This document shows, in pieces, positions 7,061-13,902 of a stretch of DNA of 14,683 nucleotides. The notes under the pieces were generated by a model, which saw only the letters and a program-made list of their open reading frames with translations, was not told the origin of the DNA and ran no database searches. Source of the DNA: Flavobacteriales bacterium (GTDB lineage Bacteria > Bacteroidota > Bacteroidia > Flavobacteriales > Flavobacteriaceae); contig JALWYR010000185.1 of NCBI GenBank assembly GCA_027003085.1, positions 1 through 14,683 of the forward strand. Direction: 5' to 3'. Each line of letters starts with the position of its first letter. The first letter of the stretch is position 1. Made by a program: the position numbers and the translations under genes.

Positions 7061-8100
7061 AACAGATTTTGATGTTTATGACAGGACTTATGCTACTGAG
7101 CTTGGCAGGTTGCAAATCGGCCAAATACAAGCATCTGGCCGACGGGCTCTATGCCGACATTCAAACCGAAAAAGGCGATATCCTGGTGCGCTTGTATCCC
7201 GACAAGGCACCGGTAACGGTGGCCAATTTTGTAACTTTGGCCGAAGGTACCAACCCCTTTGTTAGTCCCGAATACAAGGGAAAACACTTCTACGACGGAC
7301 TGACTTTCCACCGCGTTATCAGCAAAGGCAACGGCGACCCGAAGGATTTTGTTATCCAAGGCGGCGATCCGCTGGGCACGGGCGAAGGCGGTCCCGGCTA
7401 TGAGTTCAAAAACGAAATTTCGGACCTCAAACACACCGAAGGAACCCTTTCTATGGCCAATGCCGGCCCCGATACCAACGGAAGCCAGTTTTTTATCACG
7501 CTGACCAACACGCCTTGGCTCGACGGCCATTACAGCGCCTTCGGCAAGGTGGTGCAAGGAATGGATGTGGCCCACAAAATCAAAAAGGGCGACAAAATCC
7601 TCAAAGTGGAAATTATTCGCAAGGGCAAGCAAGCCAAAGCTTTTGACGCCGTCAAAGTGTTTTCGGATTATATGAAGCAAAAACAAGCCGCAAAACAAAA
7701 AGCCCAAGCCGAACAACAAAAACGGGCCGAACAATTTGCCGCCCTGGAAAAAGAAGCCAAAACATACCCTTCGGGCCTGAAAATCTATTGGAAAAAACAT
7801 ACCCAAGGCAAAAAGCCCGTCAAAGGGCAAATCGTGTATGTGCACTACAAGGGCTTTTTCCGCGACGGACGTATGTTCGATTCGTCCGAGAGATTCGGCA
7901 TACCTATTAGTTTCAAAGTTGGTATAGGTAAAGTTTTTTCCGGAATGGATGAAGGTGTGCTGCAACTTCGTGAAGGTGATGAAGCCATCCTGTTTATCCC
8001 GTCATATTTAGGATATGGCCAACAAGGCAATGGCGGACTTATCCCTCCCGATACGGATTTGATTTTTGAAGTCAAATTGGTAAAAGTGGGAGAAAAATAA
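7057..8100 (+). CDS. Dual-family immunophilin lipoprotein: cyclophilin fused to FKBP
   Basis: The 347-residue lipoprotein (lipobox LAGC, Cys19) carries a cyclophilin domain (about 30-190), a charged Lys/Gln/Glu/Ala-rich helical linker (203-236) and an FKBP domain (about 250-345). Cyclophilin active-site residues are present: Arg86 (FHRVI), Phe98 and Gln101 (FVIQGGD), Phe146 (NGSQFFIT), Trp154 and His158 (WLDGH). The FKBP part keeps Tyr264 (HYKG), Asp275 (FDSS), Tyr320 (SYLGYG) and Phe337, while the usual Trp is Met297. Cyclophilin-FKBP fusions have been described as dual-family immunophilins, including from Flavobacterium. It probably folds or chaperones proline-containing envelope proteins from the periplasmic face of a membrane. 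The start overlaps the gldI stop (ATGA). Confidence 0.95.
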   Translation: MKQILMFMTGLMLLSLAGCKSAKYKHLADGLYADIQTEKGDILVRLYPDKAPVTVANFVTLAEGTNPFVSPEYKGKHFYDGLTFHRVISKGNGDPKDFVIQGGDPLGTGEGGPGYEFKNEISDLKHTEGTLSMANAGPDTNGSQFFITLTNTPWLDGHYSAFGKVVQGMDVAHKIKKGDKILKVEIIRKGKQAKAFDAVKVFSDYMKQKQAAKQKAQAEQQKRAEQFAALEKEAKTYPSGLKIYWKKHTQGKKPVKGQIVYVHYKGFFRDGRMFDSSERFGIPISFKVGIGKVFSGMDEGVLQLREGDEAILFIPSYLGYGQQGNGGLIPPDTDLIFEVKLVKVGEK

Positions 8101-8123
8101 TTGGCGGGAAACGAATAAATGTT

Positions 8124-8131
8124 TATCTTTA
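8124..8131 (+). promoter_or_regulatory. Possible weak promoter of the small coiled-coil gene
   Basis: TATCTTTA matches TAnnTTTG at seven of eight positions. A TTG at 8101-8103 lies 20 bases upstream, which is suitable -33 spacing. The gap is AT-rich, so a chance match is possible. Confidence 0.3.
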
Positions 8132-8162
8132 ATTTTTGAAAATAAATAAAATCAATCGCCCT

Positions 8163-8552
8163 ATGGAAAAGAAAATGCACTACCTGAGCGACTTGGAGTT
8201 CAACTTGGATACCTGGAAGCGTGAGCTTAAATTCCACCGCGACGAAATGGATTCGTTCCAGGAAAAATTGGACGAAGTCGCCGCCCGCAAGGATTTGGAC
8301 AAAGACGCTTTGGCCAAATTGGAACGATTTCAAAATAAAATTTTACGCGAACGCAAGGTGATTTCCGACCTGTTGCACAAAATCAAAGAAAAACGCCTCA
8401 ACATCCGCCAGGCCGACATCACCGAACCCCTCGACGGACGGCTTTATCGCGAACAACAACCCCTGCGCGACGAAATGCGCACCTACATCCGTCTCCACTA
8501 CGATTTCAAAGAAGAAATGATGGACTTTTTTACCGAATGGCTGGACAAATAA
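8163..8552 (+). CDS. Small coiled-coil protein of unknown function
   Basis: From ATG 8163 the product is 129 residues, acidic and basic in about equal measure, with no signal peptide or membrane segment. Nearly all of it is predicted-looking amphipathic helix (DLEFNLDTWKRELKFHRDEM, EKLDEVAARKDLDKDALAKLERFQNKILRERKVISDLLHKIKEK), with a short break around PLDGRLY (89-95). The C-terminus is rich in Phe, Met and Trp. The frame extends to a TTG at 8136, but the ATG after the AT-rich leader is more plausible. I do not recognise a named family. It lies between the immunophilin and a strong terminator, so it is the last gene of this transcription unit. Confidence 0.8.
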   Translation: MEKKMHYLSDLEFNLDTWKRELKFHRDEMDSFQEKLDEVAARKDLDKDALAKLERFQNKILRERKVISDLLHKIKEKRLNIRQADITEPLDGRLYREQQPLRDEMRTYIRLHYDFKEEMMDFFTEWLDK

Positions 8553-8572
8553 ACCATCCCGAAAAATATTTC

Positions 8573-8600
8573 ACGGCCGCCTGCGGGTGGCCGTTTTTTT
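8573..8600 (+). terminator. Intrinsic terminator after the coiled-coil gene
   Basis: A 9-bp stem ACGGCCGCC (8573-8581) pairs with GGTGGCCGT (8586-8594) with one G-T pair and a TGCG loop. Six further T residues (8595-8600) follow. Confidence 0.9.
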
Positions 8601-8615
8601 GTGGGTGAATATTCC

Positions 8616-8623
8616 TACCTTTG
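8616..8623 (+). promoter_or_regulatory. Putative -7 element of apbE promoter
   Basis: TACCTTTG matches TAnnTTTG exactly, between the terminator and the ATG at 8638. The predicted transcript start would be only a few bases before the coding region. TTTG at 8598-8601 (overlapping the T-tract) is 14 bases upstream, shorter than the usual spacing. Confidence 0.55.
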
Positions 8624-8637
8624 CCCTGTAATTCACA

Positions 8638-9648
8638 ATGGTTTTGAAAAAAGTTTTTGCACTTGCCGGATTAATGCTCGTGCTGGTCCAATGCCGACGG
8701 ACGCAAAATCTGTATTTCCAAGGCAATGCCTTGGGAACCACCTATCATATTCGCGTGCAGGGCGAAGGAAAACCCCTGTCGGACAAAGATATTCAAGATG
8801 TTATTCGCCGGCTCAATCAATCCCTGTCCACCTATCAAGGCACATCCTTGATTTCGCATATCAATCGTGGCGACACCTTGCCCGCCGATGAACACTTCCG
8901 CTATGTGTTGGAACGGGCACGAAAAATCTACAAGGCCACAGGCGGCCGCTACGATCCCACCATCGGCATTTTGGTCAATGCCTGGGGATTCGGGCCGGGT
9001 AAACGCATTGCCGGAATCGAAAAAGACTCGTCGGTGGTGGATTCGTTGATGCGCTTTGTGGGCCTGAATATGGTGCATATCGATACGGCGGGCATTGTGC
9101 GAAAAAAATATCCGCAAATCTTTATCGACTTCAATTCCATTGCCAAGGGTTATGTGATCGACCGCATTGCCGCTTTGATCGCCGGAAAAGGTTACCGGAA
9201 CTATTTGGTGGAACTGGGCGGCGAAGTGGTGGCCCGCGGCCGGAACATCGCCGAGAACCGCGATTGGATCGTAGGCATCGATTATCCTGTGGCGGGTAGC
9301 AATGCCGAAATATTGGAACTTTATCTACGCAATCGTGCCATTGCCACATCGGGCAATTACCGCAAATTCAAAATTGACCCGCAAACGGGCCGGAAATATG
9401 TGCACACCATCGACGCGCGCACCGGTTATCCGGCCGTCAGTCATTTGCTCAGCGCTTCGGTTTTGGCACCCGACTGCACCGATGCCGACGGCTGGGCCAC
9501 CGCTTGTATGGCATCGGGACTTGAAAAAGCCAAACAATATATCGAAGCACGGCCCGAACTTGATGCCGTATTGATTTACAGCGACTCCACCGGACGGATT
9601 CGTGTGTGGGAAAGTCCGGGCGTCCGAGCGTTGAAAGTTGAAGATTAA
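8638..9648 (+). CDS. apbE: FAD:protein FMN transferase (ApbE family), membrane-anchored
   Basis: The 336-residue protein has an N-terminal signal ending LVLVQC (Cys19), then the ApbE fold. Visible family motifs are GTTYHI (33-38), LSTYQGTSLISHINRG (63-78), GGRYDPTIG (102-110), DFNSIAKGYVID (164-175), ELGGEVVARG (192-201), HTIDARTGYP (256-265) and DADGWATACMASG (282-294), which holds the metal-binding acidic and Thr positions. ApbE transfers FMN from FAD to a Thr of target proteins such as NQR or RNF subunits outside the cytoplasm. No target gene is in the window. The lipobox has Gln before Cys, which is atypical, so lipidation is uncertain. The gene stands alone between a terminator and its own promoter-like element. 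Confidence 0.94.
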   Translation: MVLKKVFALAGLMLVLVQCRRTQNLYFQGNALGTTYHIRVQGEGKPLSDKDIQDVIRRLNQSLSTYQGTSLISHINRGDTLPADEHFRYVLERARKIYKATGGRYDPTIGILVNAWGFGPGKRIAGIEKDSSVVDSLMRFVGLNMVHIDTAGIVRKKYPQIFIDFNSIAKGYVIDRIAALIAGKGYRNYLVELGGEVVARGRNIAENRDWIVGIDYPVAGSNAEILELYLRNRAIATSGNYRKFKIDPQTGRKYVHTIDARTGYPAVSHLLSASVLAPDCTDADGWATACMASGLEKAKQYIEARPELDAVLIYSDSTGRIRVWESPGVRALKVED

Positions 9649-9675
9649 CTTAGGACGGATTACACTGAGTTTTTT
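9647..9675 (+). terminator. Weak terminator-like hairpin after apbE
   Basis: AACTTAG (9647-9653) can pair with CTGAGTT (9665-9671), with one T-G pair and an 11-base loop. The T-tract runs to 9675. The stem is AT-rich and begins within the stop codon. Confidence 0.45.
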
Positions 9676-9688
9676 AAATAAAATATAT

Positions 9689-9788
9689 GGCGTGGAGACA
9701 AGCCGCGGGTTAATTATGAATTATGAATTTTGAATTGATTATCAATGATTTACATGTATAAAAAATAAAGCGGCGCCGGCTCCACGCC
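9689..9788. repeat. Nested inverted repeat around an AT-rich loop
   Basis: GGCGTGGAG (9689-9697) is the exact reverse complement of CTCCACGCC (9780-9788). Inside it, GCCGC (9702-9706) matches GCGGC (9770-9774). The enclosed 63 bases are AT-rich and contain the heptamer repeat and a small palindrome, ATTGA-TTA-TCAAT (9734-9746). It is a cruciform or RNA stem candidate, or the terminal repeat of a small element. Confidence 0.75.
9713..9733. repeat. Heptamer tandem repeat (ATTATGA)
   Basis: Two perfect copies of ATTATGA (9713-9719, 9720-9726) and one variant ATTTTGA (9727-9733) are followed by a further partial unit, ATTGATT. The repeat sits in the loop of the nested inverted repeat. Confidence 0.8.
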
Positions 9789-10050
9789 TTTGCTGAGGAG
9801 ACCGGAGGGCTCCGAAGCATGCGAAGGGAGACCAACGCGAAGCCGTAGGCGAAGCGTGCCGGCTCCCGTAGCACCGGAGCGAGACCGTCAGGGCTCGCGG
9901 AGGGCGAAGGGAAACAAGGCGTGGCCCAAGGCACCGGCCTTTGGAAGCCGCAGGTGCCCTGAGCTGCGGAACAAGACAAGGCGCGGCTTTGGCTGTGGCC
10001 CCCGGAAGCCGCCGGCTTGTGGAGCCGTGGAGAAGACCGAAGGGCTTCGG
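9777..10050. other. GC-rich, hairpin-dense noncoding element (candidate structured RNA or repeat element)
   Basis: This block between convergent genes is far richer in G+C than its surroundings (40 of 60 bases in 9901-9960). CGGCTCCAC (9777-9785) and GTGGAGCCG (10019-10027) could close it. Perfect or near-perfect hairpins include 9803-9814 (CGGA-GGGC-TCCG), 9835-9857 (ACGC and GCC stems with GAA facing GAA), 9862-9880 (GCTCC/GGAGC), 9930-9958 (GGCACC/GGTGCC), 9983-10012 (GCGGCTT/AAGCCGC) and 10037-10050 (CCGAA-GGGC-TTCGG). The first and last are variants of one repeat that differ by a compensating G-C to A-T pair. AGACC recurs four times. Both strands are open over about 330 bases, but the translations are low-complexity Arg/Ser/Ala/Pro-rich and resemble no protein, so I do not call a gene. 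Strand and function are unknown. Confidence 0.6.
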
Positions 10051-10079
10051 AACGCCTCAAAAAACAGTAGCAAACCCGG

Positions 10080-11936
10080 CTACATAATCAAGCGGACGCC
10101 ACCCAATTCTTCCAGGCGGTAAGGGAATTTTTCGTCGGGCGAACCGATGAACATAAAGTTGATGGGAATTTTCCATTTTTCGGAAAGTTCATGAATGAGC
10201 TTGGGCCCGAATTCTCCTTCGACAGGCACGAACTCGATTTTGATTTCGGGATATTCTTCGTCCAGGAATTGGATGTATTCCAGTAGTTTTTCGGGCACCT
10301 TTTCGCCGGGTTTTAACACCTTGACGATTTTGACTTTTTTGGTGTGTTCGTTGTCGCGGATATACAGCATGGCCTTGTTCAGGTTGGCAATGCTTTTACC
10401 TTTGGTAAAAAACACAAATTCCTGACTGTTAATCTCATCGATGAGCCGCTCGATGTTGCGATGCATGCGGATAAAAAAGCGGCGAATGGGTTCAAAAATG
10501 GTTTGCAACAAACTCAACGTCAGTTTGAGCAACAAGGTGCGGTTGAGCATAATGATGATGAAAATGATGGCCGGAATAAAATAAATCATGAAAACCTTCC
10601 AGTTGGGCATGGCGCCGTCTTCGGCCGGCATGACGATATTGCCAATCAAGGCCACCATCACGGCGGTCATGGCCACAAACACGCCCAACCAAGGCGCACG
10701 TTCGGGTGCCGGAAGGTGTTTGCGTTTGATTTTGAGCAAAATATTACCCAAGGCGAACAGGAACATCACCGACAGGAACGAAATGGTATAAACGCCGGCC
10801 AGGGTTTTTACGTTTCCACGGGTGAGCCAAAGAATGGAAAGGTTGAGCAAGAGGAAAAAGATGATGATGCGGTAGGAAGCGTTCCGCTTGTTCTTTTTCA
10901 GGAAATAATTGGGCATAATACGGTCCAGGGTCATACGTTCCAACAAACCGGTTACACCGATGTAGCTCGTAAGCACGGCTCCCGAAAGCACAAGGAAAGC
11001 ATCTACCGACACGATGACGGCCAGCCATTCGCCGGCCGACAGGTTGGCCATGGTGCTGAGCAGGGTTTCCCTGTAATATTCTTTTACTTCGTTGATATGC
11101 AAAACCGACAAAGCCAGAAAGGCCATGGTGGGATTGAGAATACTCACCACAATCCACATATTGCGCAGGGTTTTGGGAAACACGCCCCGCTCTTGTTCCT
11201 CGACAAAGTTGGCCGAACTCTCGAAGCCCGAAATACCCAACATGGATGCGGCAAAACCGAAGAAAATGGCCATCCAAACCCCGTTTTCGGGTTCGGTGTG
11301 CCAGTTTTCCAGGAAAATATCCCACCCGTGCCGGAACACATAAACGGTAACCGACAGAATAAGCACCAGCATGGTGGTCAGGTGGAAAATGAAAATACCG
11401 ATGGCCACTTTGGACGATTCCTTAATCCCCATAATGGCCAAACCGGCAAAGGCGGCCAATAACAAACTGGTTCCCGCCAGCACCACAAAATTGATTTCAT
11501 GACTGCCGGAAATGCCCAAAAGTTGGTTCAAATAATGATTAACGGGCTCGATTTTCCGCTCGAAGATGGTAACCAAATAATGCACCGCCTCGTTGGCCGA
11601 AATGACGGCGGTGGCCATATAGGAAAGCAGCGTAAAAGTAGCCGCCCAGGAAGCCATTTTTTTGCTCGTGGTGTTGAGCAAAGCGTTGTAGGCGCCCCCG
11701 TTCAAGGGCAAGGCACCCACCACTTCGCCATAAATTTTGCGAAACAAATACAAGACAAAAACCACAATAAGCAACGTAATCCACGCATATTTGCCGGCAA
11801 AAGCAATGGCCAATGCCGAAACGTAGAGCACCGACGAACTGATGTCGTTTCCACTGATGGCCGTGGCTTCCAGTTCGTTCAGTTTCTTATGCCGTATGGG
11901 CACCGAAAATATTTCCTTGGATTTATCCTTGCTCAT
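10080..11936 (-). CDS. APC-superfamily amino acid permease-like transporter with soluble C-terminal domain
   Basis: The 618-residue protein begins with a cytoplasmic segment leading to the permease motif ELEATAISGNDISSSVLYVS (21-40), followed by about twelve hydrophobic segments up to about residue 470. GEVVGALPLNGGAYNALLN (70-88) and GFAASMLGISGFESSANFVEEQE (227-249) are typical of APC-family transporters. Residues about 495-618 are soluble and alternate strands and helices (EFVFF, KVKIVKVLKPGE, IKIEFVPVEGEFGP, INFMFIGSP), like the USP-type regulatory tails of some permeases. The substrate is probably an amino acid or another organic cation and cannot be read from the sequence. It follows yidC by 34 bases. 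A weak -7-like TAAGTTTA lies on the minus strand at 11963-11956, so it may have its own promoter. No clear terminator follows it. Confidence 0.9.
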   Translation of the reverse strand: MSKDKSKEIFSVPIRHKKLNELEATAISGNDISSSVLYVSALAIAFAGKYAWITLLIVVFVLYLFRKIYGEVVGALPLNGGAYNALLNTTSKKMASWAATFTLLSYMATAVISANEAVHYLVTIFERKIEPVNHYLNQLLGISGSHEINFVVLAGTSLLLAAFAGLAIMGIKESSKVAIGIFIFHLTTMLVLILSVTVYVFRHGWDIFLENWHTEPENGVWMAIFFGFAASMLGISGFESSANFVEEQERGVFPKTLRNMWIVVSILNPTMAFLALSVLHINEVKEYYRETLLSTMANLSAGEWLAVIVSVDAFLVLSGAVLTSYIGVTGLLERMTLDRIMPNYFLKKNKRNASYRIIIFFLLLNLSILWLTRGNVKTLAGVYTISFLSVMFLFALGNILLKIKRKHLPAPERAPWLGVFVAMTAVMVALIGNIVMPAEDGAMPNWKVFMIYFIPAIIFIIIMLNRTLLLKLTLSLLQTIFEPIRRFFIRMHRNIERLIDEINSQEFVFFTKGKSIANLNKAMLYIRDNEHTKKVKIVKVLKPGEKVPEKLLEYIQFLDEEYPEIKIEFVPVEGEFGPKLIHELSEKWKIPINFMFIGSPDEKFPYRLEELGGVRLIM

Positions 11937-11970
11937 TTTTCTTAAAAAATTTTGGTAAACTTATTAAAAT

Positions 11971-13902
11971 TTATCGTTTTTTCCGGTTTTGTTGTTGGGC
12001 CTGACGTTGGCGTTCGGCTTCTTCCATCATACGTTGCAAGCGTTCTTGGAATTTGCTTTGTTTTTTGGGCTTTTTCTTGTTTTCCTCGATTTGGGCCCGC
12101 ACTTTTTCTTCGTCGATCACAAATTCCTTGATCACATACACGATAATCAAACTCAGCAAGGTGGAAACGAAATAATACAAACTCAGCCCGCTAGCATAAT
12201 TGTTGAAGAAAAAGAACATCATCACGGGCGAAAACCAAAGCATCCACTTCATCATTTTGCTCAAATCGGGCATGCCTTCCTGGGTGGGCATGGACGACGG
12301 TTGAGCGCTTTGATTCATTTTCATATAAAAGAACATCACCACCGATGCCAGCAAAGCGAACAAACTGATGTGGCTTCCCAAAAGCGGAATATTGAATGGT
12401 AATTTCATAAAGGTTTCGTAGGACGAAAGGTCGTCGATCCACAGGAAATGCTTTTGGCGCAAGGCGATTTCGGCCGGGAAAAAGCGGAACAAAGCGTAGA
12501 AAATCGGAATAAACAAAAGCGAAGGCACACACCCGGCCAAGGGATTAACGCCCGCCTTGGATTGCAGCGCCATAATTTCTTTTTGGCGCTTCATGGGATT
12601 GTCCTTGTACTTTTTGTTGATTTCGTCCATTTCGGGCTTGATAATTTTGGTCTTGGCCTGCGACACATAGGTTTTGTAGTAGAGCGGCGAAGTTACCAAG
12701 CGCACAATCAAGGTCATCAGGATGATAATCAATCCGTAGTTGGAAAAGAATTTTTCCAGAAAATGGAACAGCGGAATAAAGGCGTATTTGTTCATCCATC
12801 CGAAAATACCCCAGCCCAAACGGATGACCTTTTCCATATCCTTGCCGTAGGAAGCCAGTAGCCTGTATTCGTTGGGCCCGTGGAACCATTGAAAGCTTTC
12901 GTTGAGTTCGCCACCGGCCGGGTTCAGGTAGGTGTTCAGGACAAATTCTTTGGTGTGGAAGGTGTCTTTGGCTTTATCAAACAGTTTGATTTGGCGCATC
13001 CGTGCGCTGTCCAAGGGCTTGGCGGCAATGAAAAACGACGAAAAATACCACTGCTTGCCATCCATCCAACGCACATTTTTACGCATAATTTCCTTGTCGT
13101 TTTTCAAGGCACTTATGTCGTCCACCTTGCCGTCGGCAGTGGCATATTTGAGGGCCGTAAATTGGTTTTCGTATTTCACATCCTTTTCGTGGGCATAGGC
13201 CTTCAAATCCCAATGCAGCTTGACCGGATTTCCGGCCAAAATCCCCGAAAGATTATGCGTGTATATGCGGAAATCAATCATATAGTCATCCGGACGGATG
13301 CGGTATTCGTAGGCCAGGAATTTATCCTCACCCGCCGGAAGGCGCATGGTTACGATAGTCAAACTGTCGGATTTCCGGACTTCGGGCATAAAATGCAAGG
13401 CAGCCGTGGAAAGTTTTTTTCCGGTTTTGAGCGGCAAATCCAAATCGAACACTTGGTTGTGCCCGTCCACCATTACCAAGGGGCTTCCGTCGTATTTTTT
13501 GTATTTTTTGAGTTCCAAATAGCGGATGGCCCCACCCTTGGAGCCGAACACCACTTTCATCACTTCGTTTTCCACCGTAACGGGTGCTTGTTCGGGCAAT
13601 GTGAGGGCATAGGCAAAATCGCCGGCTTGGTTTTTCAGCTTGGCCAAGGTGGCCGAATCGGCGACGGGAACCGGTTGAAGGGTGGATGCGGTGCTGTCGG
13701 TGGTGGTTTGTTCGGTCCGGGCCGTTTGTTTTTCGTTCAACTGCTTTTTTTCGCAGCTTTTCATCATAAAGTAAAAAGCGGCCGTAAGCAGGATATAATT
13801 GATCAATAGCGACCGGAAACTGGGTTTTCGTTGTTGGGTTTGTGCTTTTTTACCGGCTTTGGATTTAGGCGCCGGTTTTCGTCCTTTGTTTTTTTGAGCC
13901 AT
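11971..13902 (-). CDS. yidC: Membrane protein insertase YidC
   Basis: The 643-residue protein has TM1 at about 32-48, a large periplasmic P1 domain at about 95-365 and the conserved insertase core with TM2-TM6 (about 375-595). The hydrophilic-groove Arg is Arg401 in LIVRLVTSPLYYK. GVNPLAGCVPSLLFIPIFYALFRFF (451-475) and the final SGLSLYYFVSTLLSLIIVYV (571-590) are family hallmarks. A basic, Gln- and Arg-rich tail (600-643) probably contacts ribosomes. YidC inserts inner-membrane proteins with or without SecYEG. The N-terminus is unusual: about 30 Lys/Arg/Gln/Pro-rich residues precede TM1. This part of the gene overlaps the 3' end of pyrG by 38 bases in another frame. Confidence 0.97.
   Translation of the reverse strand: MAQKNKGRKPAPKSKAGKKAQTQQRKPSFRSLLINYILLTAAFYFMMKSCEKKQLNEKQTARTEQTTTDSTASTLQPVPVADSATLAKLKNQAGDFAYALTLPEQAPVTVENEVMKVVFGSKGGAIRYLELKKYKKYDGSPLVMVDGHNQVFDLDLPLKTGKKLSTAALHFMPEVRKSDSLTIVTMRLPAGEDKFLAYEYRIRPDDYMIDFRIYTHNLSGILAGNPVKLHWDLKAYAHEKDVKYENQFTALKYATADGKVDDISALKNDKEIMRKNVRWMDGKQWYFSSFFIAAKPLDSARMRQIKLFDKAKDTFHTKEFVLNTYLNPAGGELNESFQWFHGPNEYRLLASYGKDMEKVIRLGWGIFGWMNKYAFIPLFHFLEKFFSNYGLIIILMTLIVRLVTSPLYYKTYVSQAKTKIIKPEMDEINKKYKDNPMKRQKEIMALQSKAGVNPLAGCVPSLLFIPIFYALFRFFPAEIALRQKHFLWIDDLSSYETFMKLPFNIPLLGSHISLFALLASVVMFFYMKMNQSAQPSSMPTQEGMPDLSKMMKWMLWFSPVMMFFFFNNYASGLSLYYFVSTLLSLIIVYVIKEFVIDEEKVRAQIEENKKKPKKQSKFQERLQRMMEEAERQRQAQQQNRKKR

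Noticed and set aside
8707..8726. NLYFQG segment in the ApbE N-terminus, resembling a TEV protease cleavage site or cloning scar
   Set aside because: The P6 Glu is Gln, there is no tag or vector sequence around it, and the segment runs naturally into the ApbE GTTYHI motif; it is coincidence.
9713..9733. Possible CRISPR repeat
   Set aside because: The units are 7 bp, directly abutting and without spacers; this is a simple tandem repeat.
9710..10122. Open frames of about 110 codons on both strands in the GC-rich intergenic block
   Set aside because: They are low-complexity Arg/Pro/Ser/Ala-rich, run through heptamer repeats and hairpins, and have no recognisable domain. GC-rich sequence has few stop codons, so such frames are expected by chance.
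10344..11462. Antisense open frame opposite the permease gene, rich in His, Gly, Asn and Gln
   Set aside because: It is the complement of hydrophobic membrane codons, with no domain and no promoter; it is a shadow of the permease.
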